A stretch of DNA of 64,000 nt from Acidovorax sp. sic0104. GTDB taxonomy: Bacteria; Pseudomonadota; Gammaproteobacteria; Burkholderiales; Burkholderiaceae_C. The position numbers and the translations under genes were made by a program. The notes beneath the pieces were generated by a model, which searched no databases, was not told where the DNA came from, and saw only the letters and a program-made list of their open reading frames with translations. Positions 9,025-17,665 of this stretch are shown piece by piece (positions within the stretch are counted from its first letter, which is position 1; each line of letters starts with the position of its first letter). The DNA lies in the NCBI RefSeq assembly GCF_019219095.1, contig NZ_JAHUWH010000007.1, forward strand, positions 186,001 through 250,000. The letters run 5' to 3'.

Positions 9025-9607
9025 TGTCCGACATCTCCTCCTCAGTGAGGGGCTCGGGCGGAGGCTCCTGGGGAGAGGGTGGTGGACCTTCGACCACCAC
9101 CTCAACGGGAACCTCGATGTGAGGTGCCTGGGGAGTGGCGGCGAGTGCTTTGGCTTCGGCCTCCTGCGCTTTGGAGGCAATCTCCAACTCTGCCGTGCGA
9201 GTTGCCTCCTCCACCCGTAGTGTGAATCCCTTCAACAGGACCTCGAACTTCTCCCGGTCAAGCTTGGACAGTTGCGTCAGTGCCTCGGTGAGAGTTACGA
9301 CTTTTCCGCCCATCTCAGGCGGCAAAGCCATCAAGGTGTCAGGCTTGAACACAGGGCCTTGGCCCGAGAGCAGGTAGTTGACGTTCAGGCCCAGTGCGTG
9401 TGCCTGAACCAGGAATAGCGAGCCGGGAAAGTTCACCCCGTTCTCATACTTGCGCAATGCCCCCACGTTGACCTTGAGAATTTTCGCGAGTACGTCCTGC
9501 GTTTCCCCGCGCGCACGTCGCCAAATCTTGAGCCTCTCCCCTATAGAAGATGGCGTCGTGGAGAGTGCATCCCCGGTTGCGGATGCGTTTTGAGTGCCAA
9601 TTTGCAT
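8987..9607 (-). CDS. XRE-family transcriptional repressor
   Basis: The product is 206 residues. Residues about 22-80 form a helix-turn-helix of the Cro/CI-XRE type (SIGERLKIWRRARGETQDVLA, then VGALRKYENG). A middle helical part (LTEALTQLSKLDREKFEVLLKG) may dimerise, and a Pro/Glu-rich tail follows. It is divergent from the FlhD-like/FlhC-like/relaxase operon across an 84-bp gap and so is well placed to repress it, as SetR-type repressors do in SXT elements. No peptidase domain for self-cleavage is visible. It converges on and overlaps the helicase gene by 38 bp. Confidence 0.85.
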   Translation of the reverse strand: MQIGTQNASATGDALSTTPSSIGERLKIWRRARGETQDVLAKILKVNVGALRKYENGVNFPGSLFLVQAHALGLNVNYLLSGQGPVFKPDTLMALPPEMGGKVVTLTEALTQLSKLDREKFEVLLKGFTLRVEEATRTAELEIASKAQEAEAKALAATPQAPHIEVPVEVVVEGPPPSPQEPPPEPLTEEEMSDIILRGSLPRIDK

Positions 9608-9691
9608 TGTTACGAATAATCTTGAGTGCGTATCTGCACGGTTTCCGTTTCGTTAGATTACAATCGTTTCAGTTAGTCAGGGAAACACGAC
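9608..9691. promoter_or_regulatory. Divergent promoter/operator region of the transfer switch
   Basis: An 84-bp gap between the XRE repressor and the FlhD-like gene. It is AT-rich with related short blocks (TGTTACGAATAAT near 9608-9620 and GTTAGATTACAATCG near 9652-9666) that could be operators. The exact promoters cannot be fixed by eye. Confidence 0.45.
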
Positions 9692-9976
9692 ATGAAAGAC
9701 GTTATTTCACTCAATCGCGCCTTCTTGCTGCTCTCTCGCAGCGCCGCCAGTGACAATTCTGGAACACTTGTTACAGGTATGACCAGTGCTGAGCAGGACT
9801 TTTTCAAAGGCCTGTCGGTTGAACAGATCGAAAAGCTGGCAGCTTCGTTGCCGGTCTCTGGCTTCACCCTTCGCTTTGACGTCGATCATCTCAAGCGCAT
9901 GGTCGAGACGCCCCGCCAAGGGATCAATCCCCAGTACGCAATGTCCCTGCTCACTCGTGGTTCCTCCCTTCGCTGA
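9692..9976 (+). CDS. FlhD-like transcriptional activator subunit
   Basis: The product is 94 residues. Its pattern matches FlhD: an opening helix with DVISLNRAFLLLSRSAASDN, a middle SAEQDFFKGLSVEQIEKLAASL and a closing strand-helix FTLRFDVDHLKRM. The next gene encodes an FlhC-like protein, as expected for the heteromer. In SXT/R391 and IncC elements the FlhDC-like pairs SetDC and AcaDC are the master activators of transfer; the neighbouring relaxase and divergent XRE repressor fit the same role here. The assignment comes from sequence pattern and gene pairing. Confidence 0.7.
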   Translation: MKDVISLNRAFLLLSRSAASDNSGTLVTGMTSAEQDFFKGLSVEQIEKLAASLPVSGFTLRFDVDHLKRMVETPRQGINPQYAMSLLTRGSSLR

Positions 9977-9991
9977 AGTGGGTGTCAGGCA

Positions 9992-10486
9992 ATGGCGGAT
10001 CTTTCAACCCTTGAAAACATTGCGAGGTATCAGGCGGCCAGCCAATTGATCAGTGGTCGCCTGCGTCTGTCGTTAGTGCAATCGCTCACCGGTATCTCGA
10101 TCCGGCCACTGCGCGCGATGTGGGAAGAAATTCACGGGGAGGGCGCTTCTAGCGGCAAGTTGCCACACGGCGTGTTGAGCTTCATGGTGAACCAAACGGC
10201 TGCGGTTGGGTTAAGCACCTTCGCCTCGATGTACTTGCGCCAAAACCATTCGGGTGGGAAGGTCGCGCTGACTGCTAAGGGGCTGCTCGGGACCTGGGGC
10301 GCCTACCAGAAATTCTGCGGTCCCCTGGACCTCAACGCGGGCTACTACGCCGCGCAGGACGTTATGGGCGATACGGTGTCCTTTCCAAAATGTGGCGGAT
10401 GCGGCGTGCATTTCATCTACGACCGGGGCAGCACCTTGACGAGCCGGTGTCCTTACTGCGGTCTAGCGCCTACAAAATATAAGTGA
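9992..10486 (+). CDS. FlhC-like transcriptional activator subunit
   Basis: The product is 164 residues. It shows the FlhC hallmarks: an N-terminal helical region with RLSLVQSLTGISIRPLRAMW (helix-turn-helix-like), a GKLPHGVLSF segment where FlhC has GMLPFS, and a C-terminal zinc cluster CGGCGVHFI followed by CPYCG near residues 133-158. It would bind promoter DNA with the FlhD-like partner. It begins 16 bp after that gene, and its stop codon TGA overlaps the ATG of the relaxase, so all three are produced together. A transfer-activator role is inferred from the SetC/AcaC precedent. Confidence 0.75.
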   Translation: MADLSTLENIARYQAASQLISGRLRLSLVQSLTGISIRPLRAMWEEIHGEGASSGKLPHGVLSFMVNQTAAVGLSTFASMYLRQNHSGGKVALTAKGLLGTWGAYQKFCGPLDLNAGYYAAQDVMGDTVSFPKCGGCGVHFIYDRGSTLTSRCPYCGLAPTKYK

Positions 10487-13089
10487 TGCTGTCCTGGCTC
10501 AAAGGACTTGTTTCGTCCACTCCACATTCTGCGCCCACCGCATCCACCCCAGCGGCGCTTCGCGCTAAAGTTCTCGAAGAAAACATCCCCAGGTATCCGC
10601 CCTTCATGAAAGGGCTACCGGCGCTTCCGCCAGAGAAGTTGGTGGAATCACAGTTTGAGCTGCTTCAACAGATTCAAAGCAGCGTGATCGTTACGAAGGC
10701 ACTGTACGAGAAGCACTACCTGGGCGCCATCCGTAGATTTGCTGCCTTCGCGCATCTGCTGCCCGCCTCGCAGTCCCATCACCACCGTGGTGCAGGTGGG
10801 CTCTTGGCCCATTCAATGGAATGCGGTCTCATGGCGTTGCAGGGAAGCGACAAAATGCTGCTCGATCTTGGGCGGCCGCCCTCGCATCGCCGGGAGTTGG
10901 AGCCACGGTTGCAACTTGCGGCGTTCCTCGGCGGCCTTTGCCACGACGCCGGCAAACCAGCCACCGACATCACGGTTTACAGCCATGATCGCGAAACGAC
11001 TTGGCGGCCCATCGCCGAGAGTCTGTGGGATTGGTCTCAGGCGAACGGTATCGACGCGTACTTCCTGGAGTGGCGAGCGGGGCGCAACAAATCGCACCAG
11101 TCCCTTTCGGCTCTCCTTTCCGAGCGCGTAATCACCAAGGATACCCTCGCATGGATCGCCGAAGGTGGGACGGAACTCGTTGTCTGGCTGATGGAGAGTC
11201 TCAGCGAGAACCCAACGGCGACCAACCCTCTTTATGAATTGGTCAAGCGCGCGGACCAGGCGAGCGTCAAGCGAGACCTTGAGACCATGGGCACCGCAAT
11301 GGCTGGCTACGAAGTTGGCGTGCCGGTGGAGCGCTCCATCACGGACAAGATGCGCAACTTGGTTCGACAAGGCCTTTGGATGGTGAACGAGCCCGGTGCA
11401 CGTGTCTGGAACATCGAAGGCCACATCTATTTGGTGTGGCCAGCTGCAGGGCAGGAGCTGGCTCAAGCCATCCGAGAGGAGGGCGTCCCAGGCATTCCAA
11501 GAACTGCGGATTCCATTCTGGATATGCTGGTGGAACGGCAGTTGGCGTTCCTGCCGGAGGGCCACGACACCCCCGATCGGCTATGGCGGATTGCACCGGA
11601 GTGCATCACCGCAAAAATCCCGGGCAAGGAGCTCACCTGTATCCGGTTGCGCCACGATTCGCTCATCTCGACAACGCCCATCGGCAAAGTCCCAGGAGTG
11701 GTGGTCGGTCTGGCTGGTACGGCTACCGCTGCGGAGGTGGCACCTCAAGAGACCGTGCAGAATTCGGGCAAGCCTCTAGAGCAGAAGGATCAGGCGCCTG
11801 ATGCTGCGGCCGAGCCCGCCTCGCAGAAGACCGGGAAGACACAGCGGTCTAAGCCCATCGCGATCGCGCCCCAAACCGTGGACGGGCCAGCGGCTGCGGC
11901 ATCGGCAGTTCCTTCGTCTGGAGGGCCTTCCTTCGCCCATGACCCGGATACGGGCGAGGTCTTGGACCCCAGATTCGGAGGGGGCACCGGAGCATCGGCG
12001 GAGACGCCGGCATCTGCTGAGCAAGCAGCACCTGTACCACCAGCGGCGAAGCCCAAGGCCAAACGTACCGACAAGCCAACTATCAAATTTGATGGTGCAG
12101 CTGGTGAAGGCCTGAAAGCCCTCATGGACGATCTGAGGTCCGGCACACGCCAATGGGGCGTGGACGTGCGTGTGGACGAGGACGAGCAGATCCTCGTTAC
12201 TTGGCCGACCGCTTTCTCTGGCTATGGCCTGACGGGTAAGGTCCTGCTCGAAGAGATGTCGGTGAACGAATGGCTCTGGATCGATGACGACAACCCACTG
12301 CGAAAGTTACAGGACCTGGATGTGGGCAATGGCGAAACGATCAAGGTGCTCCGGCTGTCGTACGAGGCAAGCTACGCCTTCCTCTACGAGGTAAAGCCGA
12401 CCGAAGGCAAGAACGGGGCTCCCGCGCGCCAAGTTGAGAAGGTCGCTGCTCAGGAGGCGGCGGTGGCACCGCCGTCAGCCGGTGCCGCCCAACCGGTCCC
12501 ATCATCAGTCGCGGCGCCTGCACCCCCCGTGCTTGCCGCGACAGTTCCCTCGGAGGCAGCACCTCCTAGGTCGTCACCTCCCAGGGAGAGGACGCGTGAA
12601 GCCGGCAAACAAGTCGAACCCCAATCTCGGGGCGAAGCAACGGCCCAGAGCCCGCGCGAGCCGCGCAAAGACAAGCCGAAAAAGGAACGGCCCCCGAATC
12701 GCTCGATGCCTAGCCTGATTCCCCATCCGCCCGCTTCGCTTGAAGCGGTGGCTCCTGCTCCCCAGCCGGAAACGGTGCTTTCCGACGCGCAACAGAAGCT
12801 GGCTGAGGCCGTGGAGAAGCGGCTTTCCTCGAATGCTCCACCTGGGCGCAAACCAGCGCCGCGCAAAGATGGCGTGAGCATTGACCAGGTGCTCGCCGCG
12901 TTCGATGGTGGAGGCGGGGACCGCGCGGACAAGCCGGGTTGGAAGGAGTTGCTGCTCCAGGATGGGCGCAAGCGCCTCAAGGATGCAGGAGTTGAGGTCG
13001 AGCGATCTGCTTTGTTCGGCATGTGCAAAGAGCATCCCGACCACTTGGAGATGGCAAAGGGCCTGATCCTGTTCAAGCCGAAAAAGTGA
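10486..13089 (+). CDS. traI: MOBH-family relaxase TraI
   Basis: The product is 867 residues, taking ATG 10486 (TGATG overlap with the FlhC-like gene) rather than the GTG three bases upstream. The N-terminal domain has the MOBH/TraI_2 signature: HHHRGAGGLLAHSMECG near residues 97-113, CHDAGKP near 152 and a later KSHQ, an HD-hydrolase-type metal site. The middle (about 420-760) is a Pro/Ala-rich linker with an embedded folded segment. The last 75 residues match the TraI_2 C-terminal winged-helix type domain. The enzyme nicks the transfer origin and pilots the strand into the recipient. Its presence makes this element self-transmissible or mobilisable. Confidence 0.85.
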   Translation: MLSWLKGLVSSTPHSAPTASTPAALRAKVLEENIPRYPPFMKGLPALPPEKLVESQFELLQQIQSSVIVTKALYEKHYLGAIRRFAAFAHLLPASQSHHHRGAGGLLAHSMECGLMALQGSDKMLLDLGRPPSHRRELEPRLQLAAFLGGLCHDAGKPATDITVYSHDRETTWRPIAESLWDWSQANGIDAYFLEWRAGRNKSHQSLSALLSERVITKDTLAWIAEGGTELVVWLMESLSENPTATNPLYELVKRADQASVKRDLETMGTAMAGYEVGVPVERSITDKMRNLVRQGLWMVNEPGARVWNIEGHIYLVWPAAGQELAQAIREEGVPGIPRTADSILDMLVERQLAFLPEGHDTPDRLWRIAPECITAKIPGKELTCIRLRHDSLISTTPIGKVPGVVVGLAGTATAAEVAPQETVQNSGKPLEQKDQAPDAAAEPASQKTGKTQRSKPIAIAPQTVDGPAAAASAVPSSGGPSFAHDPDTGEVLDPRFGGGTGASAETPASAEQAAPVPPAAKPKAKRTDKPTIKFDGAAGEGLKALMDDLRSGTRQWGVDVRVDEDEQILVTWPTAFSGYGLTGKVLLEEMSVNEWLWIDDDNPLRKLQDLDVGNGETIKVLRLSYEASYAFLYEVKPTEGKNGAPARQVEKVAAQEAAVAPPSAGAAQPVPSSVAAPAPPVLAATVPSEAAPPRSSPPRERTREAGKQVEPQSRGEATAQSPREPRKDKPKKERPPNRSMPSLIPHPPASLEAVAPAPQPETVLSDAQQKLAEAVEKRLSSNAPPGRKPAPRKDGVSIDQVLAAFDGGGGDRADKPGWKELLLQDGRKRLKDAGVEVERSALFGMCKEHPDHLEMAKGLILFKPKK

Positions 13090-13188
13090 AAAAATCGGAA
13101 GACGCGGCGAAAGAGGGCGTCTTTAGGGAGTGGTCGGCTGATGCCCGGGTTCTATGATTTCTCCATGTCAGTCCAAGGCCCCTCCAGA

Positions 13189-13551
13189 ATGAAAGCTCGT
13201 TTTCTCATTGCCGGGTTATTGATTAGTAACTTCGGCGCTGCCATAGCCGCAGATCTATTTTCTCCTCAGGGTCGTGGGGGTGACGGTAGCTCTGTGCGCC
13301 TGGCACGATTGGAAAAGCGATTCGATGAAGCCTTGGAGCGCCTGGAAAAAAACGACTCGGAGAAGAAGCCCTCAGGGAGCGGCTTGAGTCTCCCGCCCCC
13401 TCCAGGCGGCAAGGTTATTCCGGGCCAGCTTCTGGAGGAGCCACCGAAGCCGATAGTCGATGAGCGAATTATCGGTGTCGTAAATGGCTACGAGATTTTC
13501 GTTCGGGATGGCCAGGTGAAGCGGCGTGAACGCTCAGGCACCTCCCAGTAG
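13189..13551 (+). CDS. Small exported protein at head of pilus operon
   Basis: The product is 120 residues. Start 13189 is chosen because a signal peptide (MKARFLIAGLLISNF, ending AIA) begins there; upstream in-frame codons would add a polar leader. The mature part has a short coiled coil (RLARLEKRFDEALERL, residues 32-47), a Pro/Gly-rich hinge and a C-terminal strand region VNGYEIFVRDG. It lies in front of the secretin and may be a periplasmic adaptor comparable in position to PilP or PilM types. No family is claimed. Confidence 0.6.
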   Translation: MKARFLIAGLLISNFGAAIAADLFSPQGRGGDGSSVRLARLEKRFDEALERLEKNDSEKKPSGSGLSLPPPPGGKVIPGQLLEEPPKPIVDERIIGVVNGYEIFVRDGQVKRRERSGTSQ

Positions 13552-13722
13552 CAAGCCCTAGAAGTTCGGTAACCCTCATCAAGATATTCTTGGTGGGGGT
13601 TTTCTATTTGGACTTGAGATATTTAGGTCGCGGGCTAAAAGTATTCTTGAAACAGGTCAAAAACGGGTCTTTTTCGAGCGTGTTTGTTTGTATCGACTCG
13701 CATAGCATTCCTGCACCGAACT
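13552..13722 (+). promoter_or_regulatory. Region upstream of secretin gene, hairpin and A-rich motif
   Basis: A weak terminator-like stem (AACCCTCATCA / TGGTGGGGGTT near 13570-13600) ends the previous gene. An A-rich block with flanking half-sites (13655-13669) lies about 55-70 bp before the proposed secretin start. It may bind the FlhDC-like activator; this is speculative. Confidence 0.35.
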
Positions 13723-15297
13723 ATGAGTGCACGAATGAGTTCAATCAACGACCTTGCGGGAGCGATCGATGGAAGTAATGGCGCAGTTTCCGCCGGAGGC
13801 GATACGTCCGCTCGACCCAAATCGCTGAAAAGGATTACCAGAGCAGTGGCTGGAATGGCCTCTGCGGCGGTTATTCAATCAGCACTTGTGGGGTGCTCAT
13901 CGTTCCCCGAGAACGCTGACAAACTTCCAACCCAAGCCGAGGCCAAAAAGGAATACGAGACGAGTTGGGCGTCTGTGCCGGCAGTCACGCGCGTGGCCTC
14001 GGCAGCGGGGAAGAGCGTTCGCACGCGCAAGCCCATGCCCCACGAAGTCGGCTCCCGCAGCCTGAGCGTCGATCTGGAGGGCAGGGCCACGCTGGGTGAG
14101 ATCGTGCGGGCGGCTGAGCTGCAGGGGTTTCGGATCATCCTGAAGACCTCTTCTGACAAGCGTAGCGAGCCCCTGCACTTCACCCGCTTCGAGGGCACTT
14201 TCGACCAGTTCGTGGAGATGCTCGCGATCTCTCACGACGTCGATTTTGAGTACATGAATGGGGTCACCGTGGTCAGCGACGGCGTCCGCTACATGGTGAC
14301 AGTTCCGCAACATAAGTCGCTGTTGGAGCGGGTAGTGCCGACGCTCACAGCCCTGGGTGCCACAAACGTCAAGTACGACCTGGACTCTGGGCTGATCTCG
14401 TACGAGGCTCCTGCAGCCACGAGTCGTGACATCGACATCTACCTGCAAAAAATGACCAGCAACGCATCCATGGTGGCGCTGCAGGTCGCCGTGATTGATG
14501 TCCGGATGAATCGGGACCGGGCAACAGGCTTTGACTGGAAGGAGTTCAGTGCGAAGTGGGGCACGGCAATCGAGTCGGCGGTAAAGCCCGTCATACCAAC
14601 CCCCACGACGGTCGGCACCGCTGTTGCCAACGCCGTGACCGACCGAGTTTTGGGTAACGTGGGTTCGTTCTCGGGCAACGGTTTCGGCGTCAAGCTCGAT
14701 GAGGCGAAGTTCTCGCTCGTGGCCGCCATCAAGCTGTTGTCCACCTATGGTCAGGCCAAGGTCACCCAGGACGTATTGATCAGCACCATGGGGGGTGCCC
14801 CGGTGAAGCTCAGCTCGGGCAATGTGATCCCGTACGTCACGGGGATCGGAAGCACTACAGCATCGGGTGGGGCGGTCTCCGGTTCGGTGACCACCAGCAC
14901 GGTGAATTCCGGCCTGAAGATGGAGATCACGCCCCGGTATGACGCGGCGGATCACTTCGTGATGACCGACCTTAAGGCGAAGATGGCTTCGCTGGTCAGG
15001 TTCCGGGAGCTGAGCGCCGGCAACACCACTGGCACGTTGAGCCAGCCGGAGATGCAGGAGCTTGAATTCGAGAACATCTCCCGTCTCCGGCCAGGCGAAA
15101 TCATCCTGCTTGGCGGCATCTCGTACGACCAGATCAACGAGACCTACACGTCGATAGCAGGGCTGGAGAAAGCCAAGATAGGCAGCGAGGCGATCACAAC
15201 GAATCGCCACGCGATCTTCATCGTCATCCGCCCCTCGGTGACGATTTTCACGCCCTCCGCAGGAGACGAGCATGTTGCTCAAGCTGCTGCGAAGTAA
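13723..15297 (+). CDS. pilN: Type IV pilus secretin lipoprotein, PilN-like
   Basis: The product is about 524 residues. The start is uncertain: ATG 13723, ATG 13735 and a later ATG before a short hydrophobic stretch are all possible. The lipobox ALVGC (Cys 58 from 13723) marks outer-membrane lipoprotein processing. N-domain-like repeats fill residues 90-250. The C-terminal half has the secretin gate pattern (MVALQVAVIDVRM, VTQDVLISTMGG, LKMEITPRYD, then RPGEIILLGGI). It forms the outer-membrane channel for the pilus. The end overlaps the next gene by 26 bp. Confidence 0.8.
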   Translation: MSARMSSINDLAGAIDGSNGAVSAGGDTSARPKSLKRITRAVAGMASAAVIQSALVGCSSFPENADKLPTQAEAKKEYETSWASVPAVTRVASAAGKSVRTRKPMPHEVGSRSLSVDLEGRATLGEIVRAAELQGFRIILKTSSDKRSEPLHFTRFEGTFDQFVEMLAISHDVDFEYMNGVTVVSDGVRYMVTVPQHKSLLERVVPTLTALGATNVKYDLDSGLISYEAPAATSRDIDIYLQKMTSNASMVALQVAVIDVRMNRDRATGFDWKEFSAKWGTAIESAVKPVIPTPTTVGTAVANAVTDRVLGNVGSFSGNGFGVKLDEAKFSLVAAIKLLSTYGQAKVTQDVLISTMGGAPVKLSSGNVIPYVTGIGSTTASGGAVSGSVTTSTVNSGLKMEITPRYDAADHFVMTDLKAKMASLVRFRELSAGNTTGTLSQPEMQELEFENISRLRPGEIILLGGISYDQINETYTSIAGLEKAKIGSEAITTNRHAIFIVIRPSVTIFTPSAGDEHVAQAAAK

Positions 15298-16078
15298 GTC
15301 GGCCCAGGGGGAGACCGCCATGGACGGGTTCGACCTGCACGCGTTCACGGATGAGGCGCCGATGCTTTGCATGCTCGGCTCACTGGTGGCCACCAAAAAA
15401 AGCGATGCACTGGCCTACGCACGCGGGCAGGTGGAGGACTTGGTCACCGCCAAGGATGCTTGCCACCTTCAGGTGGTGAAGGGTGCTGAAGACCGCTGGT
15501 ACTACGAGATCCATGAAGGCGGCCTCGGACGCGCGCTTTTGCCGTGGGCGCTCGATCAACTCACGCGCAATCCCAAAGCCAAGCTGGAACTACCGCTGGC
15601 AGGCAACCGTTTGGCGACGGTCAGTACGTACGAGGACGAGGTTGTCACCGTTATCTCCAGCCGCGAGGACGCCCATGGTGGCCTGTCCGTGCAGGAGTTG
15701 GAAGGATTTCAGCTTGGCGAGATGCTCCCGAGCTTTTACGGGACGGCGGCAATGCAGCGAAATATGGCTGTCTCTGCATTCTGCATGAGCTTGGTGTTTC
15801 TTCTCGTCTCCGGTTTGTTCGCCTTCCTCAAAAGCAACGCCATCAACCCCAAGGAATTCACCGAGGCTTATTCCAGCGCCAATCCCGGAAACCGGACGGA
15901 GATGATCAATCTGCCGTCTTTCCAGCTGGATATTGCGGCAAAAAGCTTGAGCGCTGGCTCCGGGTACCTCAGCTATCTGAAGTACGCCGCTGGCCGTTGG
16001 ACATGGGCCCAAGCCTCCTCGGAAGATGACCTGAAGGAACTGCGAGCCATTGAGCCGGATATAGAGGCAAAGCAATGA
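15272..16078 (+). CDS. Pilus assembly membrane protein (PilO position)
   Basis: The product is 268 residues, soluble for the first 165, then one membrane helix (about 168-188, AFCMSLVFLLVSGLFAFL), then a periplasmic tail of about 80 residues. This bitopic layout and the place right after the secretin are those of PilO-like assembly proteins of IncI-type thin pili, although it is shorter than those and sequence identity is not obvious. The start ATG 15272 lies inside the secretin gene; the stop overlaps the next ATG by four bases (ATGA). Confidence 0.6.
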   Translation: MLLKLLRSKSAQGETAMDGFDLHAFTDEAPMLCMLGSLVATKKSDALAYARGQVEDLVTAKDACHLQVVKGAEDRWYYEIHEGGLGRALLPWALDQLTRNPKAKLELPLAGNRLATVSTYEDEVVTVISSREDAHGGLSVQELEGFQLGEMLPSFYGTAAMQRNMAVSAFCMSLVFLLVSGLFAFLKSNAINPKEFTEAYSSANPGNRTEMINLPSFQLDIAAKSLSAGSGYLSYLKYAAGRWTWAQASSEDDLKELRAIEPDIEAKQ

Positions 16079-16431
16079 ACGAGCGAATTTTGAATAGAAG
16101 GCTCGCGCTGATTTTCTCAGTCGCCGCCATGGTGGTTTTTCTGGTGTCAATGGGTCTGTTTGTTTATGCCTCGATTTCGACAAAATCGCAGACGAAACAG
16201 ATTCTTGCCGCTCAGTGCATTAAGGATTTCTCGGCATTTGGCATCAAAGCCAATATCAGGCCGAACGATCATGCGATCCTGTCGTACCAGCCCAGTCTGG
16301 ACATGCTGCAGGACCGCGTGAATGCTTCGTCGATCGCAATCGGAAGATGTTCCGGTTACCGGTTGGTGGAGTTTTGCGCCGGTAATGGCTGCGCCAAGCC
16401 CGGCATTCTCTTTGTCTTGGAAAGTGTTTAG
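16075..16431 (+). CDS. Pilus assembly membrane protein (PilP position)
   Basis: The product is 118 residues with one N-terminal membrane helix (residues about 10-32) and a periplasmic domain holding four cysteines (AAQCIKD, GRCSG, EFCAG, GCAKP), probably two disulfides, which suits the Dsb genes of this element. The ATGA overlap with the previous gene indicates coupling. By position it could replace PilP, but I do not recognise the sequence. Confidence 0.55.
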   Translation: MNERILNRRLALIFSVAAMVVFLVSMGLFVYASISTKSQTKQILAAQCIKDFSAFGIKANIRPNDHAILSYQPSLDMLQDRVNASSIAIGRCSGYRLVEFCAGNGCAKPGILFVLESV

Positions 16432-16443
16432 GAGCGTTTCCCC

Positions 16444-16938
16444 ATGTTTTCTCTGATTATCTCGATCGTCTCGATCGCTCTGGTGGTGGCCCTGGCTGCG
16501 GCAACGATGTACTACGGTGGTGACGCCCTGACCCAGGGTCGCAGCAGCGCCGAGGCATCTGCCTACGTGACTGGTGCCCAGCAGATCGGTGGCGCAGCCG
16601 TGATGCACATCACCACCCAACCAGCTCCACCTGCTGCGGTGGCCGATCTGGTCACCAGCGGAATGATGTCTGGTATCCCCAACGTGAAGTCGCGCAGCGA
16701 GACCAATGAGTGGACGTTGGTCCCTGGCGCCGGCCCCACCACTCCTCGCATGCTGCGCATCAACCTGGCTGGCGCGGCCACTGGCAACCAGAAGCTGTGT
16801 GACCAGATCAACCGCAACGCGGGCGGAACTGGCATGTCGGCAGCTGACGGCACTGTGACGGAGCTGGGCGCGCTGCCATACGCCTGCGTCCCCGGCGCCA
16901 CCGGCACCGACCCCCAAGTGTTCCAGTTCAAGTATTGA
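16444..16938 (+). CDS. Pilin-like protein 1
   Basis: The product is 164 residues. The start MFSLIISIVSIALVVALAAATMYYGG is a type IV pilin N-terminal helix with almost no leader before the first phenylalanine and without the usual Glu5. The globular domain carries a C-terminal cysteine pair (LCDQ, YACV). It is paralogous over the first 45 residues to the gene at 17,216 (shared ALVV-LAAATMYYGG). It is probably the major or a minor subunit of the conjugative thin pilus, as PilS is in IncI. It sits 12 bp after the previous gene with GGAG upstream. Confidence 0.7.
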   Translation: MFSLIISIVSIALVVALAAATMYYGGDALTQGRSSAEASAYVTGAQQIGGAAVMHITTQPAPPAAVADLVTSGMMSGIPNVKSRSETNEWTLVPGAGPTTPRMLRINLAGAATGNQKLCDQINRNAGGTGMSAADGTVTELGALPYACVPGATGTDPQVFQFKY

Positions 16939-16984
16939 TATTGGAATGACCCCCCTTCACCGCGAGGGGAGGGGGCCCTTTCAT
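16939..16984 (+). promoter_or_regulatory. Short GC-rich hairpin leader inside pilus operon
   Basis: A CCCCCCTT / AGGGGAGGGGG type stem (about 16949-16977) between the first pilin and the next gene. It may tune expression downstream of the abundant pilin. Confidence 0.4.
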
Positions 16985-17215
16985 ATGGAACAAATCACGA
17001 AAGTGCTGCGCTTTTTGCGGGTGTTGGACGCCCTGGGCGCTCTCACCTCGTTCCTGTTGGCGCTTCACCACCTGCACCAGGGGAACTGGGTCATAGGCTC
17101 GCTCTGGCTCCTCGCGGCCGTTTTCGGATTTTGGGCGTGGCTCCGCCAGCCAGCCGTACGCTGGTTGAAAAGGCATTTCATTCAATCGCAAACTGCAAAT
17201 GCAGTGGAGCGCTAA
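16985..17215 (+). CDS. Small two-helix membrane protein, 76 aa
   Basis: The start ATG 16985 (MEQITKVLRF) follows the hairpin; an in-frame codon at 16946 would place that hairpin in the coding region. Two hydrophobic segments (about residues 14-28 and 34-50) suggest a small inner-membrane protein with a basic tail. It lies between two pilin paralogues and its TAA directly abuts the ATG of the second one, so it belongs to the pilus operon. Function unknown. Confidence 0.6.
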   Translation: MEQITKVLRFLRVLDALGALTSFLLALHHLHQGNWVIGSLWLLAAVFGFWAWLRQPAVRWLKRHFIQSQTANAVER

Positions 17216-17641
17216 ATGTTCACTCTCATCATTGCGGTGATCTCCATCGCGCTCGTGGTCCTGCTCGCCGCAGCCACTATGTACTACGGCGGCGAGAGCC
17301 TGAGTGAGGGCCGCGTGCAGGCAGACGCCGCCGCCCTCATGAACCAGGCGCAGCAGATCACCGGAGCGATCGAGCTGTATGTCGCCGACACGAATTCCAA
17401 GGACTTCGAGAGCTTCGACGTCCTGATTCCGAACTACCTTACGAGCCTGCCCGAAGGTTGGCAGATTTCCGGTGCCGGCAATGGCGTGCAGGAGGGCTTC
17501 GTGGCCTTCCCGATTGGCGGTTCGGACGCGGACAAGCTGAATGTCTGCAAAGAGGTCAACAAAAAGCTCGGCATCGCCACCGCTCCTCCGCTGTGCACCG
17601 CCGTGCCCGACAACTATGTTGGCTGTTGCACCACTTCCTGA
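17216..17641 (+). CDS. Pilin-like protein 2
   Basis: The product is 141 residues, starting MFTLIIAVISIALVVLLAAATMYYGG, nearly the same N-terminal helix as pilin-like protein 1. Again there is only one residue before Phe and no Glu5. The C-terminal part has cysteines at NVCKEV, PLCTAV and VGCCTTS. A duplicated pilin with divergent globular domains is likely (major plus minor subunit, or receptor-specific variants). The gene starts immediately after the preceding stop codon. Confidence 0.7.
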   Translation: MFTLIIAVISIALVVLLAAATMYYGGESLSEGRVQADAAALMNQAQQITGAIELYVADTNSKDFESFDVLIPNYLTSLPEGWQISGAGNGVQEGFVAFPIGGSDADKLNVCKEVNKKLGIATAPPLCTAVPDNYVGCCTTS

Positions 17642-17665
17642 CCCCACGAAAGAGACGACTACGCC

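Noticed and set aside
13897..15396. A 499-codon minus-strand open frame opposite the secretin gene
   Set aside because: Composition is typical of the antisense of a GC-rich gene, and the plus strand shows clear secretin motifs.
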